Below, piece by piece: positions 27,283 to 34,540 of a stretch of DNA of 34,540 nucleotides (position 1 is the stretch's first letter; every line of letters starts with the position of its first letter). The notes beneath the pieces are model-generated. The model worked only from the letters and a program-made list of their open reading frames with translations, had not been told where the DNA came from and searched no databases. A program made the position numbers and the translations under genes. Location of the stretch: assembly GCA_903820745.1 (NCBI GenBank), contig CAIJIT010000099.1:1-34540 (forward strand), in the 5' to 3' direction. The stretch is from an uncultured Burkholderiales bacterium. GTDB lineage: Bacteria > Pseudomonadota > Gammaproteobacteria > Burkholderiales > Burkholderiaceae_C.

Positions 27283-27459
27283 TCAGTCGACCGCTTCCCA
27301 CTGCCACGAAGGCCGCATGCCTTGAGAGATTTCTCCACCCGTGAACCTCTTGGCGCTGTTGCGGCAGCCGCGGTGCCCGACATCATGCTGTAGCGCACCA
27401 AAGTCGCGCGCGGCGTTCGTCAGCAGGCGCTGACTACCCCATGAACAAGCGGTTGGCAT
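27283..27459 (-). CDS. Unrecognised 58-residue ORF, possibly a remnant
   Basis: The frame starts MPTACSWGSQRLL and ends SQGMRPSWQWEAVD. It contains AARDFGALQHDVGHRG, and its amino-acid usage (Trp, His, Arg rich) reads like coding sequence. I see no good ribosome site. It could be a small real gene or the surviving C-terminus of a lost protein. I do not recognise a family. Confidence 0.25.
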   Translation of the reverse strand: MPTACSWGSQRLLTNAARDFGALQHDVGHRGCRNSAKRFTGGEISQGMRPSWQWEAVD

Positions 27460-27467
27460 GAATTCTG

Positions 27468-27609
27468 CTAATTGCTGCTGGACAGGCCCGAACTGTCATC
27501 TCGGGCTGAAAGCATCCGCCCTGGCGTGAACAAGTTCTCGGGATTAAGTTGTGCCGAAACAACATCGAGCCCCGGAATTTGGGAAATCAGGGACCATCAA
27601 CAATCGTTC
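27468..27609 (-). pseudogene. Possible C-terminal remnant of an FAD-linked oxidase
   Basis: One minus-strand frame, bounded by a stop at 27468-27470, reads IPGLDVVSAQLNPENLFTPG followed by RML. LNPENLFTPGRM strongly resembles the C-terminal 'DPxNLFNPGR' ending of FAD-binding PCMH-type oxidases. A stop lies just upstream, so no full gene exists. The match is short and from memory of the family, hence low confidence. Confidence 0.3.
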
Positions 27610-27645
27610 AGGTAGTTATCATCTGACCCGGGTAAAAGTTTCATT

Positions 27646-27669
27646 AAAAAGACACAGTCATGTGTTTTT
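27646..27669. promoter_or_regulatory. Hairpin/palindrome upstream of the first receptor gene
   Basis: ACACA-GTCA-TGTGT is a perfect 5-bp inverted repeat, extended by AAAA and TTTT around one G-T pair. It lies about 50 bp upstream of the receptor ATG. It could be a weak terminator or an operator. Confidence 0.35.
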
Positions 27670-27671
27670 GA

Positions 27672-27710
27672 CCTTTAAAAGACTTTAGTCAACACATCCG
27701 ACTTTTAAGG
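27672..27710 (+). promoter_or_regulatory. Leader hairpin that would cover the receptor ribosome site
   Basis: CCTTTAAAAG (27672-27681) can pair with CTTTTAAGG (27702-27710), leaving one bulged U and a 20-base loop. The right arm contains the AAGG that begins the Shine-Dalgarno sequence AAGGA (27707-27711), six bases before ATG 27718. This would permit translational control of the receptor; that role is inferred from pairing only. Confidence 0.4.
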
Positions 27711-27717
27711 ATTATTC

Positions 27718-30633
27718 ATGTTCAAACGCAATGCAATCAATATCGCCGTGCTGGCGACGCTCAGCACGGCCTTCGCTGGCCAGGCTTTCGGGCAGGTCAC
27801 CGATAAACTCGAACGCATCGAGGTCACCGGTTCACGCATCAAGACGATCGACAACACCTCAAGCAGCCCGATCGTTTCGGTCGGCAAGGAAGACATCAAC
27901 ACGACCCAGCCGGTCGCGGTCGAAGAGCTGGTCCGTGGCCTGCCTTCCTCCTACCCGGCGATTGGCCCGAACCTCAACAACGGCTCGAACGGCACCGCTT
28001 CGATCGACCTGCGCGGCCTGGGCAGCAACCGCACCCTGGTGCTGATCAACGGCAAGCGCTTCGTGCCTGCGACCCTTGGCGGCGTCGTCGACACCAACAA
28101 TGTGCCGGTCTCGCTGCTCGAGCGCGTTGACCTGGTGACTGGTGGCGCTTCCGCCGTGTACGGCGCCGATGCGGTGTCGGGCGTGGTCAACTTCGTGACC
28201 AAGCGCAACTTCACCGGCGTTGAAGCCTCCACGACCTACAGCATCTCCGAGCAAGGCGATGCTGAGCGCCGCAAGAATGACCTGACGATGGGCGCGAACC
28301 TGGCGGATGGCCGCGGCAATGTCGTCCTGCATGTCGGCACGACCCGTACCGATCCGCTCAAGTTGGGTCAGCGCGATTACGCCGCTACGACGATCAGCAG
28401 TTCCACCGGCTTGCCTGGCGGTTATTCCTCCACCTCGGTGCCAGCAATCTGGGGCGGCATGCCTGCGGTGCTCCCCGGGACGACGACTCCGGCCCTTCCC
28501 GGCAATCGCGTGATCGATGCGACCACCGGTCTGCTGCGCTCGGCAGTCACTTCAGGCCCGCCTGATGGCTACAACACCAACCCGCCGAACTACTTCGAGA
28601 CCCCGTTGACCCGCACCCAGGTCACGGCCATGGGCAGATTCCGCATCAGCGACAGTGCCGAGGCTTATGCCGAGATTTTCCACACCCGCAGCAATGTCAC
28701 GCTGAACCTGGCGCCGTCGGGCACCTTCGGCGCGTCGCTGTTCATCCCGATCGGCAATCCCTACATCACCGACGCAGTGCGTCAGCAGCTCTGCGCTGCT
28801 TACGGTGTCACCGCCGCGAATTGCGTCGTCGGCAATGCGACCGAAATCAAGGCCAATATCTCACGCCGTTTCGTCGAAGCCGGCCCGCGGATTTACAACT
28901 ACGACAACACGTCGACCCAGTACACGGCAGGTCTGCGCGGCGATATTCCGATGTTCAGCAGTTGGAGCTACGACGCGTATTACCAGTCCGGCAGGTCCGA
29001 GCAATTGCAGACGACGGGCAATGGCTTCTCGGCCAGCAAGCTGCAGCAAGCGGTGCGTGCGACCAGCACCACGGCCTGCACGGTCACAAGCGGTGGTTGC
29101 GTACCAGTCAATCTGTTCGGCGCAGCCGGAACGATCAGCGCCCCGATGCTGGCCTTCCTCAGCACCTCGACCTTTGCCACCACCCTGGTCCAGCAGAACA
29201 TCATTGCCGGCTCGGCCAACGGCGAAGTCGGCCTCGTGCAGAGCCCGCTCGCCAAGAATCCAATGAGCTTGGCTCTGGGTTACGAAAACCGCAAGGTCTT
29301 CGGTGCCAACAAGTCCGATGCGGTGATCCAGACTGCGGGCGAATTGCTCGGCAGCGGCTCGCCAACGCCTGACCGCAGTGGTGAACTCAAGTTCAACGAG
29401 CTCTACATGGAGGCGAACCTGCCGCTGGTGCAGAACCGTCCGCTGGTGTACGCGCTCAACCTTGAAGGCGGCTATCGTGAGACGCGATTCACGACCTCGG
29501 GCGGCGCCAGCCAGACCTATGGCAGCTGGAAGACCGGCATGGACTGGACACCAGTCAAGGGCTTGCGTTTCCGCGGCGAGCAGCAGCGCGCCACCCGCGC
29601 ACCGAATATCAATGAGCTCTATGCGCCGGTCGTCACCGGCTTGGCGACATTGGCGGTCGACCCTTGCCAGAGCACCAAGATCGTCTCGGCTGATGCTGGC
29701 AAGGCTGGCACCCTGACGGCGTTGTGCCAGGCGACCGGCGTTCCGACCAGCCAAATCGGCTTCGTCGCGGCCCCATCGGCCAACCAGGTCAACAACACCG
29801 GTGGCGGCAACCCGAACCTCGGGCCTGAGAAGGCGGACACGACGACTTTCGGTCTCGTCTGGGAACCGGCTTTTGCCGACAACCTGTCCTTGAGCCTCGA
29901 TTACTGGCAGATAAAGATCAACAGCGCGGTGTCGAGCGCCACGGCGGGTCAGGTGACCAGCGGTTGCTATGACCCGACGCTGAATCCCGGCTTCGCCAAC
30001 AACGCTTTCTGCCAGGCCATCCAGCGTGATGCGGGCAGCGGCAGTTTGGGCGGCACCGGCGTCAAGGGCGTGAGCACACAATCGTCGAACCTGGGTGCGT
30101 TCAACTATTCCGGCGTCGATGTCGGTGCGACTTATCGCCTGCCATTGAAGATGATCGGCGCGCCGAACCTGGGCCGGGTCGACTTCGGTCTGCAACTGAG
30201 CTACCTTCAAAAGGCTGATTTCACGTCGTTGCCGACCGTGGCGACGCTGCAGCAGGCTGGCCATTACGGTATTGACGTCGGTACGCCGTACAGCAAGAAC
30301 CGTTTCAGCCAGCGCACCACCTGGAATGTTGGGGCCTTCTCGCTCGGCTACAACTGGCGCTATATCGGCGAATCGACCGTGCAGCTCGGCTCGGAATCGG
30401 TCTACCTGGCGCAGAACACTTCGATCAAGGCCTTCAACTACTTTGACCTGAATGGTTCATGGCAGGCCACGAAGTCGTTCAAGTTGTCGATGACGGTCAA
30501 CAATGCCTTCAACAAGGCGCCGCCGTTGATCGGCACCGGCATCAGCGGCAGCATGAACGTCGGCAATACCTTCCCTGCCGTCTACGACGTCATCGGCCGT
30601 CGTTTCACCTTCACTGCACAGGCGAACTTCTAA
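27718..30633 (+). CDS. TonB-dependent outer-membrane receptor 1
   Basis: A 971-residue protein starting MFKRNAINIAVLATLSTAFAGQ with a signal peptide ending near FGQ. The N-terminal plug domain contains LERIEVTGSRIKTIDN, DLRGLGSNRTLVLINGKRFVP, SLLERVDLVTGGASAVYGAD and GVVNFVTKRNFTG. The rest is a 22-stranded barrel ending in aromatic RFTFTAQANF. Pairs of cysteines (CVTAAN-type loops, CYDPTLNPGFANNAFC) mark disulfides in external loops. Such receptors without a siderophore-type signature import oligosaccharides, peptides or other large nutrients with TonB energy. It is followed by a strong terminator, so it is transcribed alone. The ATG has AAGGA six bases upstream. Confidence 0.95.
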   Translation: MFKRNAINIAVLATLSTAFAGQAFGQVTDKLERIEVTGSRIKTIDNTSSSPIVSVGKEDINTTQPVAVEELVRGLPSSYPAIGPNLNNGSNGTASIDLRGLGSNRTLVLINGKRFVPATLGGVVDTNNVPVSLLERVDLVTGGASAVYGADAVSGVVNFVTKRNFTGVEASTTYSISEQGDAERRKNDLTMGANLADGRGNVVLHVGTTRTDPLKLGQRDYAATTISSSTGLPGGYSSTSVPAIWGGMPAVLPGTTTPALPGNRVIDATTGLLRSAVTSGPPDGYNTNPPNYFETPLTRTQVTAMGRFRISDSAEAYAEIFHTRSNVTLNLAPSGTFGASLFIPIGNPYITDAVRQQLCAAYGVTAANCVVGNATEIKANISRRFVEAGPRIYNYDNTSTQYTAGLRGDIPMFSSWSYDAYYQSGRSEQLQTTGNGFSASKLQQAVRATSTTACTVTSGGCVPVNLFGAAGTISAPMLAFLSTSTFATTLVQQNIIAGSANGEVGLVQSPLAKNPMSLALGYENRKVFGANKSDAVIQTAGELLGSGSPTPDRSGELKFNELYMEANLPLVQNRPLVYALNLEGGYRETRFTTSGGASQTYGSWKTGMDWTPVKGLRFRGEQQRATRAPNINELYAPVVTGLATLAVDPCQSTKIVSADAGKAGTLTALCQATGVPTSQIGFVAAPSANQVNNTGGGNPNLGPEKADTTTFGLVWEPAFADNLSLSLDYWQIKINSAVSSATAGQVTSGCYDPTLNPGFANNAFCQAIQRDAGSGSLGGTGVKGVSTQSSNLGAFNYSGVDVGATYRLPLKMIGAPNLGRVDFGLQLSYLQKADFTSLPTVATLQQAGHYGIDVGTPYSKNRFSQRTTWNVGAFSLGYNWRYIGESTVQLGSESVYLAQNTSIKAFNYFDLNGSWQATKSFKLSMTVNNAFNKAPPLIGTGISGSMNVGNTFPAVYDVIGRRFTFTAQANF

Positions 30634-30658
30634 ACCGGACAAGTCTTGCAACACCAAG

Positions 30659-30682
30659 CGGGCCTGCGGGCCCGTTTTTTTT
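30659..30682 (+). terminator. Rho-independent terminator after receptor 1
   Basis: CGGGCC-TGCG-GGCCCG forms a perfect six-pair GC stem with a four-base loop, followed by eight T bases (30675-30682). It begins 26 bp after the receptor stop. Confidence 0.9.
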
Positions 30683-31114
30683 CGTCTGCGCGACTTTTGA
30701 GGCCGTCTGCTGGCCTGGCCGATCTAAAAATGGCATGGTTGGTGACGGTTCTATTTCAGCGATGTAAAGTTTTCAGCAAAAATGTTGTCCTCAAACAACT
30801 AAAAACTGTCAGTTTTGACGGTTTACAGCTCGTCGCAATTTCCATCTGACTCGTTGAAACCTCACACGCTTTTCTGTGTATCGAATCTTTCCAAGGGGAA
30901 TTCTTACACTTTAATGTCAATAATATTGATTTTTATAACTAATTTATTTACTAAAAAAAACGCAATAAGGGTAAAGCCTGACAAGCAGATCAAAGCCTCG
31001 ATTGAGCCGGCTGAGGACAATGATGGTTCAAGCAATCGAGCCGGGCGAGTTGAAGCAGCCCGGAAACACCAGCGGACACAGCCCGTTGGATCGACTTACC
31101 TATTTGGAGAATTC
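30683..31114. promoter_or_regulatory. AT-rich leader of receptor 2 with several palindromes
   Basis: This 432-bp gap has an AT-rich core (about 30890-30965) unlike the rest of the window. It contains AAAACTG-T-CAGTTTT (30802-30816), TCAATA-A-TATTGA (30917-30929), CTCGATTG paired with CAATCGAG near 31000-31040, and the hairpin CCGGGC/GCCCGG (31041-31063). The first two look like operators and the last two like leader RNA stems. The frame of the receptor is open through much of this region, but the sequence is not receptor-like. Confidence 0.45.
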
Positions 31115-34000
31115 ATGCATCAACGCACCAAAATTTCAATCGCGGCAGTGCTGACCCTGGGAGGCCTTGTCGGTTTGGCCCAGGCGCAGACGCAAAACCT
31201 GGAGCGAGTCGAAGTCACCGGATCACGGATCCGCCAGATCGACGTTGAAACCGCCCAGCCGATCCTCAAGATGACCCAGGAAGAAATCCAGAAGAGTGGC
31301 CTGGTCACCGTCGGCGACATCATCAATTCGATGACTGCAGCCGGCACACCGGCTTTCAGCAAGGGTTCGGTGCTGACTTCGAACCGCGAGCAAGGCGGGC
31401 AGTACATCAACCTGCGCAACCTCGGTGCTCAGCGCCTGCTGGTGCTGGTCAACGGCAAGCGCTGGACCACCACTGTTGGCGGCTACACCGACTTGTCGAC
31501 CGTGCCTTCGGCATTGATCGACCGGATCGAAGTGCTGAAGGACGGCGCCTCGGCGATCTACGGCTCTGACGCCATCGCCGGCGTGGTCAACATCATCCTG
31601 AAGAGGACGATGGAAGGCGGCTATGCCAGCGCCTATATCGGTCAGAACGAAAAGGGCGACGGCAAGACCGAGGATTACAACTTCTCCTACGGCGCCGGCA
31701 ATGAAAAAGCCTCGCTGATGTTCGGTCTGACCAATAGTAAGGTAGATCCGGTCTGGTCCAACGCCCGTCCGATCACCTCTTACACCTATGGCCCCGACTA
31801 TGCGACCGCCGCCTTGGGCGTCGGTCCCTGGGGACGGATCCGCAACGTCAGCGCAAGTGGTGGCGCGACCGGTGTCAACCTTTACCTGAACCATACCGGC
31901 AGCTATGACGGCGTCGGTGTCGGCCAGGCATCGCGCAGCCCGGCCAGCTATCACACCTATGCAGGTGCGCCGGATGACACCTTCAACCCGACCAGCCAGA
32001 TGATGTTCCAGTCGCCAACGCAACTGACATCGGTATTCACCAAGGGTTCGATCGAGTTGCCGGCCAATATGCGGGTCTCGACGACGGCGATGTATGCCGA
32101 ACGTGGATCGGTCCGGCAGATCGCCGGCTATCCGGTGAACAGCATGACGCAGTCGAAATATCCGATCTATCTCGACAAGGACAGCTATTACAACCCTTAC
32201 GGCAACCAGGTTGCCGGTGCGGGTCTTGGCAAGGACATGTTCTTCTATCGCCGCGTGATCGAAGTGCCGCGCATCACCGACAACCAGAACAAGACCTTCC
32301 ACGTCGATGCCATGCTTGAAGGCGATCTGACGGTCGGCGGCATGCCTTGGAACTGGAGTACCGGGGTCAACTACAGCCGGGTCAGCGGCACTTTTGTCAG
32401 CACCGGCAACTTGAACCTGCTGAACCTGAAAAAGGCTGTCGGTCCTTCGTTCATGAACGCCAATGGCATCGTCCAATGCGGCACCGCAGCGGCGCCGATC
32501 GCGCTGGCTGAATGCACGCCGTTTGACATCGTTGGCGGCCCTTCGGCATCGAACAAGACGGCACTCGACTATGTGATGTCGACCGGCCAGGGCAGTTATG
32601 GCAGCACGATGAAGAGCCTGACAGCCGACATCTCGGGTGAGTTGTTCAAGCTGCCAGCCGGTGCTATCGGTCTGGCTGCGGGCTTCGAGAAGCGCGACAT
32701 CAGCGGCTTTGACATGCCAGGGCAGTTCGAGCAGTCGGGGTTCTCGACCGATCTGGCAGCCAATGCGACGATCGGTAAATACTCGGTCAAGGAGGCTTAT
32801 GCCGAGTTGAACGTGCCTTTGCTGAAAGCCCAGCGTTTCGCCGAATTGTTGAGTGTCAATCTGGCCTCGCGTGCTTCGGACTACAGCAACTTCGGCAAGA
32901 CGACCAACAGCAAAGCCAGCTTCATGTGGAAACCGGTCAAGGATGTGCTGACCCGAGGCACTTATGCCGAAGGCTTTCGCGCACCGACATTGGGTGACAC
33001 ATTCGGCGGCGGTTCGCAGTCTTATGACTCGTACCTCGACCCATGCGACAGCGTCAATGGCGCTGCGGCCAGGGACGCAGCGATCAAGGCTCGTTGTACC
33101 GCTGCCGGCGTGCCGGTGGCCTACCGCCAGCTGAGTGCGGCTGGCGTGCCGGTCTCCTCGGGTGGCGGTCAGAGCACGGTGCCTTTCATGGCCGGTGCAG
33201 GCAATTCGACCTTGACACCTGAAACTGCCACGACCAAGACCTTGGGTTTGGTGTTCAGCCCCTCGGCCATGCCTGGCTTGACCGCATCGCTCGACTGGTA
33301 CCGGATCAGCGTCGACAACCGCATCACTGCGGTGTCGGCGGGTTATATCCTGGGCCAATGCTATTCGTCCGGCGTGCAGTCGTTCTGCGACAAGCTCAAG
33401 CGTGATCCGGTCACCGGCATGGTCAGCAGCCTGGCGCGCGGTAACGCAAACCTGGGTCAACTGCTGACTGAAGGCGTCGACATCGGCTTGAACTACAAGA
33501 TGCCGACAACGGCTTTTGGCCAGTTCGGCATCCGCTCCGAAACCACCTATGTCAACAACTACAAGGTCAAGAGCACGGCGACTTCGGATTGGGTTGACTA
33601 CGCAGGTGACTTCGGCACTTATCGCGTCAAGTCCAACGTCGGCCTCGACTGGAAGCGCGGCGACTGGTCGGCCACATTGGCAACGCGCTACTACGGCGCC
33701 GTGAAGACGACTTGCTGGGATACGACCGATCTGGCGACCTGCAACCACGCGACCGATCTGTGGCACGGTATACCCGGCTACGACGAGAAGGCCGCGATGA
33801 TCTACAACGACCTCAGCGTTGGTTACAAGACGCCTTGGAAGGGTACGATCCTGGTCGGCGCGAACAACGTCTTCAACAAGAAGCCGCGGATCGTGTTTGA
33901 TGCCAGCAGCAACCTCGGTGGTACCTCATCGGCGGCTGCGGTCGATCCCGACATGCCGATCGACCGTTACTTCTTCGTCCGTTACAGCCAGACTTTCTGA
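31115..34000 (+). CDS. TonB-dependent outer-membrane receptor 2
   Basis: A 961-residue protein from ATG 31115, with GGAGA four bases upstream and a clear signal peptide (ISIAAVLTLGGLVGLAQAQ). The frame continues another 100 codons upstream, but that part lacks export features. Plug motifs are LERVEVTGSRIRQIDVETAQPI, GQYINLRNLGAQRLLVLVNGKRW, LIDRIEVLKDGASAIYGSDAIAGVVNI. The barrel ends DRYFFVRYSQTF. Cysteine pairs such as CDSV...ARC and CYSSGVQSFC again suggest loop disulfides. Plug and loop style resemble receptor 1, so the two are related but diverged paralogues. A peptidase gene follows 90 bp downstream. Confidence 0.95.
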   Translation: MHQRTKISIAAVLTLGGLVGLAQAQTQNLERVEVTGSRIRQIDVETAQPILKMTQEEIQKSGLVTVGDIINSMTAAGTPAFSKGSVLTSNREQGGQYINLRNLGAQRLLVLVNGKRWTTTVGGYTDLSTVPSALIDRIEVLKDGASAIYGSDAIAGVVNIILKRTMEGGYASAYIGQNEKGDGKTEDYNFSYGAGNEKASLMFGLTNSKVDPVWSNARPITSYTYGPDYATAALGVGPWGRIRNVSASGGATGVNLYLNHTGSYDGVGVGQASRSPASYHTYAGAPDDTFNPTSQMMFQSPTQLTSVFTKGSIELPANMRVSTTAMYAERGSVRQIAGYPVNSMTQSKYPIYLDKDSYYNPYGNQVAGAGLGKDMFFYRRVIEVPRITDNQNKTFHVDAMLEGDLTVGGMPWNWSTGVNYSRVSGTFVSTGNLNLLNLKKAVGPSFMNANGIVQCGTAAAPIALAECTPFDIVGGPSASNKTALDYVMSTGQGSYGSTMKSLTADISGELFKLPAGAIGLAAGFEKRDISGFDMPGQFEQSGFSTDLAANATIGKYSVKEAYAELNVPLLKAQRFAELLSVNLASRASDYSNFGKTTNSKASFMWKPVKDVLTRGTYAEGFRAPTLGDTFGGGSQSYDSYLDPCDSVNGAAARDAAIKARCTAAGVPVAYRQLSAAGVPVSSGGGQSTVPFMAGAGNSTLTPETATTKTLGLVFSPSAMPGLTASLDWYRISVDNRITAVSAGYILGQCYSSGVQSFCDKLKRDPVTGMVSSLARGNANLGQLLTEGVDIGLNYKMPTTAFGQFGIRSETTYVNNYKVKSTATSDWVDYAGDFGTYRVKSNVGLDWKRGDWSATLATRYYGAVKTTCWDTTDLATCNHATDLWHGIPGYDEKAAMIYNDLSVGYKTPWKGTILVGANNVFNKKPRIVFDASSNLGGTSSAAAVDPDMPIDRYFFVRYSQTF

Positions 34001-34043
34001 TGATGATGCCGGCCCGCCAAGGGTCGGCCTGATGCAAGACCCG

Positions 34044-34072
34044 ACCCGCCCGGCTGCTGCCCGGCGGGTTTT
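34044..34072 (+). terminator. Terminator-like hairpin after receptor 2
   Basis: ACCCGCC pairs with GGCGGGT around a short GC-rich loop, followed by a TTTT run. One internal mismatch and a short U-tract make it weaker than the terminator after receptor 1, so read-through into the peptidase gene is possible. Confidence 0.6.
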
Positions 34073-34090
34073 GTCGCAAGAGGAAGCAGT

Positions 34091-34540
34091 ATGTTGTTGA
34101 ATGTCCCTGCGCTGTGGCGCGCCCTTGTGGCCTCGGCGCTGGCCCTGGCAGCAAGCAATCTGGCGCTGGCGCAAAGCCCGGCCAAGCCGCCGGCGATTGC
34201 CGATTTCTTCCGCACTTCCGGCTTCAGCTCGCCGCGTCTGTCGCCCGATGGCGGTCGTCTGGCGGCCATCATCAGCGGCGGTGGCGGTGAAGGGGTGAAG
34301 CTGGCGGTGTTCAACCTGGCTGATCTCAAGTCCTCTAAGGTGGTGGCGTCATTTTCCGATGTGCAGATCGCCAATGCCCAATGGGTCAATGACAAGCGAC
34401 TGGTCTTCACCGTCAGCCGGCCCGCCGGCACCGAAGGCATAGGCCCGGGCCTGTGGAGCGTCGACAGCGAGGGCCAGGATCTGCGCCAGCTGATCAGCCC
34501 GGAGGCCAATTTCATTGCCGACAGCAAGATCCAGCAAAGC
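34091..34540 (+). CDS. Exported S9-family peptidase, N-terminal part only
   Basis: An open frame of 150 codons runs from ATG 34091 to the window edge, with AGAGGAAG upstream of the start. A signal peptide (LVASALALAASNLALAQ) is followed by IADFFRTSGFSSPRLSPDGGRLAAI and blades such as VQIANAQWVNDKRLVFTV. This is the beta-propeller start of a prolyl-oligopeptidase/dipeptidyl-aminopeptidase-like S9 enzyme. The catalytic alpha/beta-hydrolase domain lies outside the window. It directly follows receptor 2 on the same strand. Confidence 0.88.
   Translation, partial: MLLNVPALWRALVASALALAASNLALAQSPAKPPAIADFFRTSGFSSPRLSPDGGRLAAIISGGGGEGVKLAVFNLADLKSSKVVASFSDVQIANAQWVNDKRLVFTVSRPAGTEGIGPGLWSVDSEGQDLRQLISPEANFIADSKIQQS

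Larger units (their letters stand above)
27262..27717. other. 456-bp intergenic region with decayed fragments
   Basis: This is a long gap for this window. The minus strand holds a 58-codon frame (27283-27459) and a stretch resembling an FAD-oxidase C-terminus (27468-27600). The right 80 bases are AT-rich and hold two hairpins next to the receptor start. No complete recognisable gene is present. Confidence 0.6.

Noticed and set aside
30815-31114. 100-codon upstream extension of receptor 2
   Set aside because: It lacks export features, crosses the AT-rich leader, and ATG 31115 has a ribosome site and signal peptide.
31223-33766. Long minus-strand open frame opposite receptor 2
   Set aside because: The receptor on the plus strand is certain; the antisense frame has low-complexity shadow composition. 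The same applies to 28861-30264.

Overview
The window is a GC-rich (roughly 60-65% G+C by eye), densely coded bacterial chromosome segment. Its Bug/TctC-type solute receptor, its type-2 OMP decarboxylase and its many TonB-dependent receptor and secreted peptidase genes suggest a betaproteobacterium of the Burkholderiales (inference; no rRNA marker is present). Genes are packed tightly: several convergent pairs are separated by 1 to 28 bases.

Layout. 1-5.6 kb (minus): a truncated exported TPR-CHAT protein at the left edge, a secreted beta-propeller, the PrlF-YhaV toxin-antitoxin pair and an exported alpha-carbonic anhydrase. 5.7-9.0 kb: acetoacetyl-CoA synthetase (+) facing a bactofilin-like membrane protein (-). 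9.0-9.9 kb: a PemK/MazF-type toxin-antitoxin pair in which both genes are broken, bracketed by imperfect direct repeats. 9.9-13.1 kb: a bicupin, a Bug-family periplasmic receptor, and an AAA/DUF4143 ATPase preceded by a near-perfect 43-bp palindrome. 13.1-15.9 kb: purB, a GNAT acetyltransferase and pyrF. 15.9-19.4 kb: a two-gene molybdenum hydroxylase (IorAB type) divergent from a YpfH-like esterase that has lost its nucleophilic serine. 19.4-22.5 kb: an M14 carboxypeptidase and an exported M20 amidohydrolase. 22.6-23.2 kb: a Phd/RelE-type toxin-antitoxin pair. 23.3-27.3 kb: a class-II glutamine amidotransferase and a geranylgeranyl-reductase-like flavoprotein, divergent from a TPR protein fused to a 2-oxoglutarate/Fe(II) oxygenase. 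27.3-34.5 kb: a 456-bp region with decayed gene fragments, then two large TonB-dependent receptors and the start of an exported S9 peptidase cut by the right edge.

How the parts fit. Housekeeping genes (purB, pyrF) sit among accessory ones. The two outer-membrane receptors, the S9 peptidase, the M14 carboxypeptidase and the M20 amidohydrolase would fit peptide capture and breakdown, but that link is inference from function and proximity only. Three type II toxin-antitoxin loci lie within 20 kb, one of them decayed.

The most notable signals are the TPR-CHAT protein with eleven indel-free 126-bp repeat units, the palindrome directly upstream of the DUF4143 ATPase, the doubly broken toxin-antitoxin pair, the Ser-to-Ala YpfH-like protein, and the TPR-oxygenase gene paired with a flavoprotein reductase. 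No rRNA, tRNA, CRISPR array, insertion sequence or prophage was recognised.
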